Below, piece after piece: positions 24,852 to 33,000 of a stretch of 64,000 nucleotides of DNA. Numbering within the stretch: position 1 is the stretch's first letter; each line of letters opens with the position of its first letter. The DNA comes from Chloroflexota bacterium (lineage in GTDB: Bacteria; Chloroflexota; Anaerolineae; J102). The stretch covers positions 186,001-250,000 of the forward strand of contig JAKOVD010000032.1 in assembly GCA_029782215.1 (NCBI GenBank). The letters run 5' to 3'. A program made the position numbers and the translations under genes. The notes beneath the pieces were generated by a model. That model ran no database searches. It was not told the origin of the DNA and saw only the letters and a list, made by a program, of their open reading frames with translations.

Positions 24852-25145
24852 TCAGCCGGCAGCGAAGGCCCGCTGCTGGTGTGAGCGCGGGAACAGATCG
24901 AGGGTGTCGCCGGCGGCAACCACCGTGTCCGGACCCTGCAAAAAGACGGTCTGCCGCCCATTGAGAAAGGCCACGTTGGCCTGCTTCAGCTCGCCGGCCT
25001 CATCCAGGAGCAGAGCAGCCAGGTCCGGCGCCTGCGCCACCAGCAGACGCAGGACCTCGCGCACCGTGGCGCCGGTTGGCGCATCCACCGCCACTTCCTG
25101 GCGGCCGGAGCGGCTGCGCAGCGTGCTATACAGCCGTACCCGCAC
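24852..25145 (-). CDS. MoaD/ThiS-like ubiquitin-fold protein, no terminal Gly-Gly
   Basis: 97 aa from GTG at 25145. Beta-grasp pattern (VRLYSTLRSRSG, GATVREVLRLLV, AAGDTLDLFP) of MoaD. Instead of ending at Gly-Gly it continues with RSHQQRAFAAG, so it cannot accept sulfur in the usual way unless processed. It starts three bases after the end of the Gly-Gly-type paralogue. Stand-alone MoaD-like genes beside AOR are common; the role is thought to be in tungsten cofactor sulfur transfer. Confidence 0.8.
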   Translation of the reverse strand: MRVRLYSTLRSRSGRQEVAVDAPTGATVREVLRLLVAQAPDLAALLLDEAGELKQANVAFLNGRQTVFLQGPDTVVAAGDTLDLFPRSHQQRAFAAG

Positions 25146-25148
25146 GGG

Positions 25149-25424
25149 TCAGCCCCCACCTACCGGGGGAAAGATGTCCACCCTGGCGTTAAGAGGGATG
25201 CGAGTATCCACGCCCTCCATGAAGCGAATGCTGCGTCCATCGATGAAGATATGAATGCGGTCCAGCAGGTCGCCACTGCCGTTGACCATCTCAGGTCGCA
25301 ACCTCGGCCAGCGCGCCACAAGCTCGTCGACGAGGGTCCGAACGGTGGCGCCGGGCGGCGTTTCCGCCGGCAGCATGGCAGCGCCTGCAAGAGGACGAAG
25401 GGTGGCATAGACTTTGACTTGCAC
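25149..25424 (-). CDS. MoaD-like sulfur carrier ending in Gly-Gly-Gly
   Basis: 91 aa from a GTG at 25424 with GGAGG 11 bases upstream; an ATG at 25442 is an alternative that would place the GGAGG inside the gene. Beta-grasp sulfur carrier (VKVYATLRPLAG, GATVRTLVDELV, ARVDIFPPVGGG). The exposed C-terminal glycines allow thiocarboxylation as in molybdopterin synthase small subunits. First gene of a two-gene minus-strand unit converging on AOR. Confidence 0.85.
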   Translation of the reverse strand: MQVKVYATLRPLAGAAMLPAETPPGATVRTLVDELVARWPRLRPEMVNGSGDLLDRIHIFIDGRSIRFMEGVDTRIPLNARVDIFPPVGGG

Positions 25425-25511
25425 GAGATGGACAACCTCCATTGAATACGCGCATTCTAGCACAAGCAGCCTGGGCAACAAGGGAAGTTGCGAGCGTCAG
25501 GGCGAAATGAT

Positions 25512-25541
25512 TTGACACTCCGCAAAACCCGATGCTATAAT
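25512..25541 (+). promoter_or_regulatory. Promoter of rnpB
   Basis: TTGACA (25512-25517), 18 bases, TGC-TATAAT (hexamer 25536-25541). Predicted +1 near 25546-25548 matches the first base of the RNase P P1 helix. Confidence 0.8.
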
Positions 25542-25545
25542 CCCC

Positions 25546-25970
25546 GACGCTTGTACGTTAACAAACACAAGGCATTGTCCAAAACGAACGGAGCGCCGTC
25601 GCTGCCGGTCACAGCACCGGTAGAGGAACTTCCCGACTCCCATCCCCGTTGGGTTCGCCCTAAGGGGAAAGGTTGCCCCACGAAACCGCAAGTGGGGGCG
25701 CCCAAGCGGCAACGCAAGGGCGACTACAACCGCAACAGCAAGCATGCCCGCCAGCGGCCCTGGAACCACCAGGGTGCGGGTGAGGGCTGAAACGGTGGGG
25801 TAAGAGCCCACCAGCGGTCATGCAGCAATGCAGCCGGCTAGGCGAGCGTGCAACCGGGAGCAAGGCGAGTGGGCCGGGTTTTGACGCCGGAGCGTAAGCT
25901 CTGATCAGGAATTCGGTCTCGTCGCAGTGATCGCCGGCGAAGTCGGGTCACACCCGGCATACCAGGCGTC
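25546..25970 (+). ncRNA. rnpB: RNase P RNA (type A-like)
   Basis: Catalytic RNA that trims tRNA 5' ends. Conserved blocks: AGAGGAACTTCCCGACTCCC (the CR-I region), GAAACGGTGGGGTAAGAGCC with its CCACCAG partner (the P8/P10 area), the GAGCAAGG block and a closing GTCACACCCGG segment. The ends pair as P1: GACGCTTG (25546-25553) with CAGGCGTC (25963-25970). Length about 425 bases. Ends are predicted from P1 pairing; open reading frames overlapping this span are spurious. Six tRNA genes follow. Confidence 0.88.
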
Positions 25971-26063
25971 ACCAGCCATTTGGCTGAGACAGATGACGGC
26001 TAACAACAGAATCGGGAGTATTTTCGTTCGTTCATACCCTCGTGTAGCGGTTGCCCACGCCGG

Positions 26064-26146
26064 GCCGACGTGGCGGAAGTGGCAGACGCGACAGACTTAG
26101 GATCTGTTGACCGCAGGTCGTGGAGGTTCGAGTCCTCTCGTCGGCA
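26064..26146 (+). tRNA. tRNA-Leu (anticodon TAG)
   Basis: Acceptor GCCGACG/CGTCGGC, anticodon loop CTTAGGA, a long class II variable arm and T-arm GGTTCGAGTCC. CCA is not encoded. First of six tRNAs after rnpB. Confidence 0.95.
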
Positions 26147-26167
26147 CCTGTAAGTGGCCACTGCGAT

Positions 26168-26240
<73 letters not shown>

Positions 26241-26284
26241 CTCCTGCAGTCCTTCACAGCGATCAAGGGTCCGGACAATTGTTT

Positions 26285-26358
<74 letters not shown>

Positions 26359-26367
26359 TTCCTCACC

Positions 26368-26404
26368 AGAGGGCTGAGTACAACCCTGTCCTCAGCCCTC
26401 TTTT
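26368..26404 (+). terminator. Terminator between tRNA-Gly and tRNA-Phe
   Basis: Stem AGAGGGCTGAG / CTCAGCCCTCT with a 12-base loop, then TTTT. Confidence 0.85.
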
Positions 26405-26411
26405 GTGTCAT

Positions 26412-26484
26412 GCCGAGGTAGCTCAGTTGGTAGAGCACGCGACTGAAAATTGCGGTGTCGCCAGTTCAAGTCTGGCCCTCGGCA
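26412..26484 (+). tRNA. tRNA-Phe (anticodon GAA)
   Basis: Acceptor GCCGAGG/CCTCGGC, anticodon loop CTGAAAA, T-arm CCAGTTCAAGTCTGG. CCA not encoded (ACC then T). It lies directly after a terminator, so a separate promoter is expected. Confidence 0.95.
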
Positions 26485-26498
26485 CCTCCCCTCCGCAA

Positions 26499-26572
26499 TG
26501 GGGGATTGTCTAATGGCAGGACGGGGGACTTTGGATCCTCTAGTTCAGGTTCGAGTCCTGATCCCCCAGCCA
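26499..26572 (+). tRNA. tRNA-Gln (anticodon TTG)
   Basis: Acceptor TGGGGGA/TCCCCCA, anticodon stem GGGGA/TCCTC with loop CTTTGGA, T-arm CAGGTTCGAGTCCTG. The CCA end is encoded at 26570-26572. Confidence 0.95.
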
Positions 26573-26578
26573 GAGGGT

Positions 26579-26617
26579 GCCGGAGCGAGGCAGCTTCGGT
26601 GTCTCGCTCCGGCTTTT
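26579..26617 (+). terminator. Terminator between tRNA-Gln and tRNA-His
   Basis: Stem GCCGGAGCGAG / CTCGCTCCGGC (11 bp) followed by TTTT. Confidence 0.85.
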
Positions 26618-26653
26618 CTTACTCATATCCCCAGTTTGCGATTTTCGATGCGT

Positions 26654-26727
26654 GGTGGCCATAGCTCAATTGGCAGAGTGCCTGGTTGTGGCCCAGGAGG
26701 TTCCGGGTTCAACCCCCGGTGGTCACC
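26654..26727 (+). tRNA. tRNA-His (anticodon GTG)
   Basis: Acceptor GTGGCCA/TGGTCAC, anticodon stem CCTGG/CCAGG with loop TTGTGGC. The extra G-1 (26654) opposite C73 (26727), the His identity element, is encoded in DNA. Confidence 0.95.
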
Positions 26728-26735
26728 CTGTCAGG

Positions 26736-26768
26736 AACGTGCTCAGCAAGTGCGCTGAGCACGTTTTT
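26736..26768 (+). terminator. Terminator after tRNA-His
   Basis: Stem AACGTGCTCAGC / GCTGAGCACGTT with a 6-base loop, leading into a T run. Confidence 0.88.
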
Positions 26769-26893
26769 GTTTCCGGCGCCGCTCCGGTTAGCCCGAACAG
26801 CCCCAGGATCGACCGCCCCATCCCCCGCCGCCGAAGTGGGAGGATAGGGTCTCGCCGCAGACGCTTCCGGCAAAGCCCCCCCTCTGTAACAGC

Positions 26894-26923
26894 AAGAGGC
26901 CGCCCCTTAGGGGGCGGCCTCTT
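26894..26923 (-). terminator. 13-bp GC-rich hairpin ending the small minus-strand transcript
   Basis: Perfect stem AAGAGGCCGCCCC / GGGGCGGCCTCTT with a 4-base loop. It lies 20 bases after the stop of the 17-codon ORF. On either strand only weak U content follows, so termination efficiency is uncertain. Confidence 0.5.
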
Positions 26924-26942
26924 ACGTTGTGCGCCGTGGCAG

Positions 26943-26996
26943 TTACGCATTCCTGCGAGGTGATGCCACGGCGCGGAGCTTACTACCTAAGTCCAT
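26943..26996 (-). CDS. 17-residue peptide with perfect ribosome binding site
   Basis: ATG at 26996, stop TAA at 26945-26943; peptide MDLGSKLRAVASPRRNA. Just upstream is AGGAGGTGAT (27010-27001), a ten-base match to the 16S anti-Shine-Dalgarno, eight bases from the ATG. A strong promoter (27105-27077) lies above and a 13-bp hairpin below. Within the ORF an 11-bp inverted repeat (26964-26974 with 26931-26941) encloses ATCACCT, which is complementary to the ribosome binding site. It may be a leader peptide, a small protein or a structured RNA; no family is recognised. Confidence 0.5.
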   Translation of the reverse strand: MDLGSKLRAVASPRRNA

Positions 26997-27076
26997 TGAC
27001 ATCACCTCCTGTTGGGTAGGATGGCGATCGAAGGGGGGCGACGGCGCTGCCACCGCCCCGCTGTTAAGTTGATTGA

Positions 27077-27105
27077 ATTATCACACAGCCAGGGTTGGCT
27101 GTCAA
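27077..27105 (-). promoter_or_regulatory. Strong sigma70-type promoter of the orphan small transcript
   Basis: On the minus strand TTGACA (27105-27100), 17 bases, GATAAT (27082-27077). Expected +1 near 27070, giving an RNA of roughly 180 bases to the hairpin at 26894. A GGGGCG/CGCCCC hairpin (27035-27059) lies in its 5' part. Confidence 0.72.
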
Positions 27106-27203
27106 AAGACGGCCAGAGTGGACCCCAACCGGCAAGTGAAGGTGGTTTCCGGCGCAACCCCGCTGACGAGGGAACAGTTCTGAAGTAGGGAGAAGCAAGA
27201 ACA

Positions 27204-27266
27204 CGTAGTGACGACCTTAGTCGTTGCCCCGGCGCGGGAGTGACTCGAGTCGCAACGACTCGTCAT
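27204..27266 (-). repeat. Palindromic GACGACTTCAGTCGTT element, copy 2, overlapping a gene end
   Basis: CGTAGTGACGACCTTAGTCGTTGC (27204-27227 region) faces GCAACGACT (27252-27260). It resembles the element at 22621-22671. The last 14 codons and stop of the neighbouring ArsR-family gene are inside it. Confidence 0.6.
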
Positions 27267-28443
27267 CCGGCACACCCTCTGTTCCTGCCTCCGCGGGCAG
27301 GTCCAGGAAGCGCTGCAGGTCGCTGAACAGGCGGCGGACCTCGGAGGCGACGATGGTATGGTGTACCTCACGCCCTTCCTGCCATGAGGTGATCAGGCCC
27401 GCCTCACGCAGGATCTTGGCATGGATGCTGGCCGTGGGGCGGGCGATTTCCAGGAACTCCGCCATCTCGGTGCTGGTCATGCTGAAACTACGGATAAGGC
27501 GCAGGATGATCAGGCGCGTCGGGTCGGCCAGCGCCTTGCTCCGGGCCGCCACGTCGCCGGCGAAATCGAGAAAGCTGCGATAGATGGGGCCGGGAGCGGC
27601 AAACGAGACGCAAAGCAGATCGGGCTCCAGGTGCATGACGTCGGCCATGCCAAACGGTTCCACCCAGAACAAGACCCGCAGCCGCCCAGCCAAAACAGCA
27701 GCCTGCAGTTCGGCCCGCAGCCGCAGCGGGTTCTGGGGCGGGAGCCAGTCAAGCGTTGGCACCCCGTCGCGCTGGTCCCGGGCGCCCAGCATGGCGACGG
27801 CGTGCTGCTCCATCATCGCCAGCACGTCCAGGCGCGTCGACCGCCAGGGATGGTAGGCCTCGTAGTAGAAGCGGTCCAGCCAATGCCAGAAGCGGCTGTG
27901 CCGGTCGCCATCTCGCAGGAAGCGAATCGCCCGGCCGAACTCCTCGCGCAGTCCCCGCTCATGTGTTGGCAGCGCCGTCGGCTCAAGGCCAACCCTCCGG
28001 TAGCTCCGCAGGGTCAAGCGGGCGGCGAGAGCGACAAGAGCCTCTGGCGCTGAAGCCCGCTCCACGCTGAGGTCGCCAGGCATGGGCTCGTCTCCCGCCC
28101 CCTCTTGCTGCAACAACCGCTGCCAGGCTTCGTCTGCCGTCAGCTCGCGCATGGCCAGAGTGGCCCGGCTGTAGTCAGTCTCGAGCAGCATACCGCTCAG
28201 GCTGGCCAGGATGGAAAGCGTGGACACAAAGCCCTGGCCGCGGCCGAGCAGATCCATGCCTTCTGCCAGCCAATCACTGCTGACGGCGTAAGCGAGCTGC
28301 GTGAGGTCGGGTGACATTTCACCCAGCAGGTATTGGCCTCTCACCGCCGTGAGGGCCACGTCGAGCTCAAGCCCGATCGACTGACCCACCAGCCAGCCGG
28401 CGCCGCCGATACCAGAAGCAGAAGATGGGTGCTGCTCGGTCAT
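27217..28443 (-). CDS. Large ArsR-family transcriptional regulator
   Basis: 408 aa. The C-terminal part (about residues 305-375) is an ArsR winged helix: KALADPTRLIILRLIRSFSMTSTEMAEFLEIARPTASIHAKILREAGLI. The first 290 residues are a domain I do not recognise, with hydrophobic and Trp-rich helices and no Cys metal motif. Such long ArsR proteins often sit next to MFS pumps. It follows the MFS gene by 49 bases and has AAGGAG ten bases before the ATG. The terminal residues (SLRLESLPRRGND) derive from a palindromic repeat. Likely controls the operator at 29777-29814. Confidence 0.82.
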   Translation of the reverse strand: MTEQHPSSASGIGGAGWLVGQSIGLELDVALTAVRGQYLLGEMSPDLTQLAYAVSSDWLAEGMDLLGRGQGFVSTLSILASLSGMLLETDYSRATLAMRELTADEAWQRLLQQEGAGDEPMPGDLSVERASAPEALVALAARLTLRSYRRVGLEPTALPTHERGLREEFGRAIRFLRDGDRHSRFWHWLDRFYYEAYHPWRSTRLDVLAMMEQHAVAMLGARDQRDGVPTLDWLPPQNPLRLRAELQAAVLAGRLRVLFWVEPFGMADVMHLEPDLLCVSFAAPGPIYRSFLDFAGDVAARSKALADPTRLIILRLIRSFSMTSTEMAEFLEIARPTASIHAKILREAGLITSWQEGREVHHTIVASEVRRLFSDLQRFLDLPAEAGTEGVPDDESLRLESLPRRGND

Positions 28444-28492
28444 GCCTGGACGGCTCCTTGCCTCGGATTGGATAGGTGGACAGGAGGGTGGG

Positions 28493-29764
28493 TTAGCTGG
28501 TTTGGGTGACCCATTCGGGGTTTGGGGACGGCGCCGCCCGTGTGCGGCGCACGGTGATCGCCATGTAGGCTGCCACCAACACCAACGCCAGGCCGCTCAG
28601 CGCCAGGTAGCCACCCGCCGAGAGGACCGCCGGCACCACAAGGGGAGTGATGAGAAGACCCACCATCTGGCCGGCGACGGCCGTGCTTTGGAAGACGCCA
28701 GCCGCACGGCCCAACAGCGCGGCCGGGGCAAGAGTCTGGAGCAGCGTGCCCGACTGGACGTGGACCAGACCGATGCCGGCGCCGGCAATGAGGGCGCCCA
28801 GACCCATCGAAACCCTGGCAAAGGCGGCGCTGCCCAACCAGGCGCCCACACCGGCCAGGGCGGGAAGAAGCGCCAAAAGGAACAGCCCCATGATCACGTC
28901 TCGCCAGAGGTTGCGCTGCCGCCGCGCCACCATCAGCCAGGCCGAGGAAACCACCGTTCCCAGGCCGACAAGGCCGATGAGCAGCCCAAACAGGCTCTCA
29001 TCACCTTTGAGAACATCACGGGTGAAGATGGAAGAGAGGACGTCGAAACCGATGATGATCAGCGTGGTCATGAATACGCCGATGAAGAGCAAACGCAGGC
29101 GGGGAAGCTCCGCCAGCGCGCTCAGAAGTCCGCCAGCGCCGCGCGGACTGGACGAATGCGTCGAGGAATGGGCTGCCCGGGGGGTATGCACGCTGGGGGG
29201 TGGGAGCGCCGGCAGACGCAGGAGTACCGCCGCAGAGACCGCATAGGAAATAACGTCGAGGACGATGGCCGAATGCGGGTTCAGGACCGCCAACAAGGCG
29301 CCGCCCAAGATCGGCGCCGTCACCTTGACCAACCCCGCCAACTGCTGCAGAAAGGCGTTGGCCTGCGTGAGTTCCTCCTGCGGCACCAGGTCGGGCACCA
29401 CGGCCTGCCGCGCCGGCGTCATCAGCGAGTTAAATCCTGACTGCAGCGCCAACAGCCCGTAGATCACCCACAGGTTGCGGGTGAAGATAAGGCCGCTCAC
29501 CGTCACGCCAGCCAGCAGCTCGCTCGCCACCATCAGCCGCCGGCGATCGGCGCGATCGAGCAGCCAGCCAGCCACGGGACTGAGCAACAGCATGGGCAGC
29601 AGCGCCGCCACGAAGACACCTGTGCTCTGGGCCACCGTGCCACCACCACGGAACACGAGCAGCGAAAACACCGCCAGGGTGGTGATCCAACTGCCCATGC
29701 CGCTGACCGTCTCGGCAATGCCGAGAATCAGCAGGGAACGGCTGCGAAGGATATGCCGGAACAT
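28493..29764 (-). CDS. MFS transporter
   Basis: 423 aa with about 12 hydrophobic segments and a cytoplasmic loop near residues 190-215 (Ser/His/Arg-rich). The motif GWLLDRADRRRLM between helices 2 and 3 is the MFS signature, and NAFLQQLAGLVKVTAPILGGAL is typical of the DHA3/enterobactin-exporter-like subgroup. AGGAGG precedes the ATG at 29764. First gene of an operon with its presumed ArsR-family regulator. Substrate unknown. Confidence 0.88.
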   Translation of the reverse strand: MFRHILRSRSLLILGIAETVSGMGSWITTLAVFSLLVFRGGGTVAQSTGVFVAALLPMLLLSPVAGWLLDRADRRRLMVASELLAGVTVSGLIFTRNLWVIYGLLALQSGFNSLMTPARQAVVPDLVPQEELTQANAFLQQLAGLVKVTAPILGGALLAVLNPHSAIVLDVISYAVSAAVLLRLPALPPPSVHTPRAAHSSTHSSSPRGAGGLLSALAELPRLRLLFIGVFMTTLIIIGFDVLSSIFTRDVLKGDESLFGLLIGLVGLGTVVSSAWLMVARRQRNLWRDVIMGLFLLALLPALAGVGAWLGSAAFARVSMGLGALIAGAGIGLVHVQSGTLLQTLAPAALLGRAAGVFQSTAVAGQMVGLLITPLVVPAVLSAGGYLALSGLALVLVAAYMAITVRRTRAAPSPNPEWVTQTS

Positions 29765-29776
29765 CCAATTCCTCCT

Positions 29777-29838
29777 ACACTTTAAGCGTAGTTAATCAGC
29801 TACGTATTAAGTGTATGACTTTTTGTACAGTTTGTCAA
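29777..29838 (-). promoter_or_regulatory. Promoter and long palindromic operator of the MFS-regulator operon
   Basis: Minus-strand TTGACA (29838-29833), 17 bases, TACACT (29815-29810). Overlapping the -10 is an inverted repeat with 15-base arms, ACACTTTAAGCGTAG (29777-29791) and CTACGTATTAAGTGT (29800-29814), three mismatches, 8-base centre. Binding here would block transcription. Confidence 0.75.
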
Positions 29839-29896
29839 GGGGTAACCGACGAGCTTGGCCAATATAGTGCACAAAAACACGAAAGCCATGCGAACT

Positions 29897-29938
29897 ATGA
29901 TCAAGATCATTTCCGCAGCGGCGCGGATCGGCTAGACT
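29897..29938 (+). promoter_or_regulatory. FNR/CRP-type site plus -10 box for the SBBP-repeat gene
   Basis: ATGATCAAGATCAT (29897-29910) fits NTGAT-N4-ATCAN. A -10-like TAGACT (29933-29938) follows after exactly 22 bases, as at 13371-13412. Transcription near 29945 would leave a 150-base leader before the ATG at 30098. Confidence 0.55.
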
Positions 29939-30097
29939 GTCAAGAGGGGGAAAACAGCCGAGTCCGCTTCACCAGCGAAACGGAGATGAGCTTGGCATGA
30001 CGGCGACACCTGCCAGGCGACGGTCCCTGGCCAGCGCGTTGCTGGCTTTGTGTCGCTTCACTGCCAGCGGCCCGCAGCGCCAGCCATGGAGGCTACA

Positions 30098-33000
30098 ATG
30101 CGTGCGCGATGCTCGTTTTCGGTTCTGGTAGTGTTGGTCGTCCTGGTGCTTATCGCCGGGTTCGGGGTGGCATCGGGCGGGTCGCGGCCGGCCGCACCGG
30201 CCGCACAAAGCTCCGCCGACCTGGCGGCCGCTGATGTCCGGTCGCCAGTCTTGGTCGTCGAAAACGCCGGGCAGTGGCCGGGTGCTGCCCGCTACCAGGT
30301 CTGGGGTGGACCGGCCGGGCCCATGTGGCTGGCCGACGACGCCATCTGGCTCACAGTGCTCACAAAGACGGATGGGCAGGCAGAGGCCGGCCCACCGGAG
30401 GAGGGGCAGGCTCCGGGCAAACACCACGGCCTGGCCGCAGCCGGCCACTCGCCGGCAGCCCCCTCTTTGGGCGCGCATGTCAGGATCAGCTTCACGGGCG
30501 CCAATCCGCATCCCCTCATGGAGCCGGTGCAGCGCCTGGACACCAAAGTGAACTACCTCTTAGGTGCCGACCCCTCCCGGTGGCGGCAGGCAGTACCGGT
30601 GTGGGGCGGTGTGCGCTATGTCGATCTTTATCCCGGCATCGACCTGGTGATCGGCGGCGAAGCCGGCAACGGCTCACCCTTCTGGGCCCTGGAGGCCGGG
30701 GAGGGCGCCGACACCAGCGCCGTGCGCCTGAGCATTGAAGGAGCCGACGCCGTCGTTGCGGACGGCGCCCTGGTGCGGCTTGCGGCAGGCGGGGGCGAGA
30801 TCGGCCTGCCGCTCATAGCGGCTAACTTCAGCTACGCTGTCAATGGCGCATTGGTCGATGGACGCGCGCAGGCTATCGCCGCCCAAGACGAGAGCCAGCA
30901 CTGGACGCCCGCCGACAATCCCGCCGAGCTTGTCTACAGCAGCTATGTGGGCGGGTATGGCTATGATTCAGCGCATGATACTGCTGTGGATGCATCAGGG
31001 CGGATCTACCTCGCGGGCCGTACGGAGTCAAACAACTTCCCCGCCACAGCGGGTGCCTTCGACCGCAGCCTGGGTGGAGAAGCCGATGCCTTCGCCATGC
31101 GCTGGGAAGCCAGCGGCAATGGCCTCGAGTACGCCACCTTTCTGGGTGGAGCAGACGAGGACGGGGGCAACCGCGTCGCCGTGGACGCATCAGGGCGGGC
31201 CTATGTCGCCGGATTCACCGGATCGAGTGACTTCCCTACAACCGCCGGCGCCTTCGACCGCAGCTTCAACGGTGTCTACGACAACTTCATCGTCCGACTC
31301 AATGCCGGCGGCGGAAGTCTAGACTTCGCCACCTTCCTGGGAGGGAGCGGCGATGAAACCACCTATGGCATCGCCACAGATGCCTCAGGGCGAGCCTATG
31401 TCACCGGGCGGACCGAATCAGGCAATTTCCCTACCACCGCCGGCGCCTTTGACCGCAGCCTCAGCGGCGACCAGGATGCCTTCGTGGCGCGTGTCAATGC
31501 GAGCGGCAGCGCCCTCGAGTATGCGGCGTTTATGGGCGGGAGTGACGAGGAGGAAGGCACAAGCATCACGGTCGATGCAACAGGGCGAGCTTATGTCACG
31601 GGTGCAACGGCTTCGGACGACTTCCCCACCACGGCCGGTGCCTACGACCGCAGTTTCAATGGCGTCTGGGATGCTTTTGTCGTGCGCGTGAGTGCGAACG
31701 GCGGGAGCCTCGAGTATGCGACCTTGTTGGGTGGTAGTGAGGACGAGGATTGCAGTGGTATTGTCGTGGATACATCCGGGCGGGCCTATTTGGCGGGCGA
31801 GACCGAATCCAGTGATTTCCCGACCACGGCCGGCGTCTACGACCGCAGCTTCAACGGCGACTATGATGCCTTCATCGCCCGCTTGAATGCCGGAGGTGGG
31901 GCCCTGGAGTTCGCCACCTTCCTGGGCGGAAGCGGCGACGACGATGGCTACGGGGTCGACATCGACGCCTCAGGGCGCGTCTACGTCACAGGCTACGCCG
32001 AATCCAGCAACTTCCCCACCACCGCCGGCGCCTACGACCGCAGCTACAACGGCGGCGGCGACGTCTTCGTCGCTCGCCTGGATGCCGGCGGCGCCGTCCT
32101 GCAGTATGCGACCTTCCTGGGCGGGAACGGCGAAGACAGCCCCGAAAACGTCGTCGCCACTGCGGATGGGCGTACTCTTGTCGTGGGAAGGACGGAGTCC
32201 AGCAACTTCCCCACCACGGCCGGCGCCTTCGACAGATCCTACGAAGGCGCCGGTGACGCCTTCCTCGTCAAGCTGGCGCTGGGTTCGGCAAGTGCGCCCA
32301 CCGCCACACCCACCACGCAGCCTCACTCCCATCTGCCCGTTGTGCGCCGGAATTACCATCCGTCCGCGGGCCAGACCCGCACGCCAACGGCCACGCCAAC
32401 GCGAGCGGCGACTGCCAGTCGCACGCCAACCCCAACCCGCACGCGCACGCCGACCCAAACGCAATCCCGCGTCATCGATGTCTATGGTCGCGTCAAGGCG
32501 GGCGGCCAACCTGTCAAGGGCATTCGCCTCATCCTGTGGTTCCACAACGGCGCCTCCTGGTCGATCCTGGGATCGCCCATGAGCACGGATGCGGCGGGCA
32601 ACTACCGCTTCTCAAGCGTGCCATCCCTGACCGCCGGGCAGAAGTATGTGGTGGAGTACCGGAATGCTAGAGACGGCAACCCCGACAACCGCCAGCACGT
32701 GTGGCGCTGGACCAGCTTTGCCATCACAACCACCATCGCGAACGCCAGCGTGGCGGGCGGCGATTTCGACATCGCCGGTGTTGAGATGACCAGCCCGGGA
32801 TCCGGTGCGACCGTGACCCTGCCCCGCACGTTCACCTGGCAGACCCGACCGGCAACCCCAGGGGACAGCTACAGTTTCCACCTGCACGATCCTGCGGATG
32901 ATGACCCCGTGTATACCATCGGGGTGGGGTCGAAGGGGTCCTACGAGTTAGCCAGCCTGCCGGCCGGGTTTGACTTTGGAACGACCTACGGCTGGCTCGT

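Noticed and set aside
25488..25811. Overlapping open frames on both strands at 25.5-25.8 kb.
   Set aside because: The span is RNase P RNA; the frames have no protein similarity.
30934..32283. 195-bp tandem units considered as a CRISPR or satellite array.
   Set aside because: They are in-frame SBBP protein repeats without spacer-like variation.
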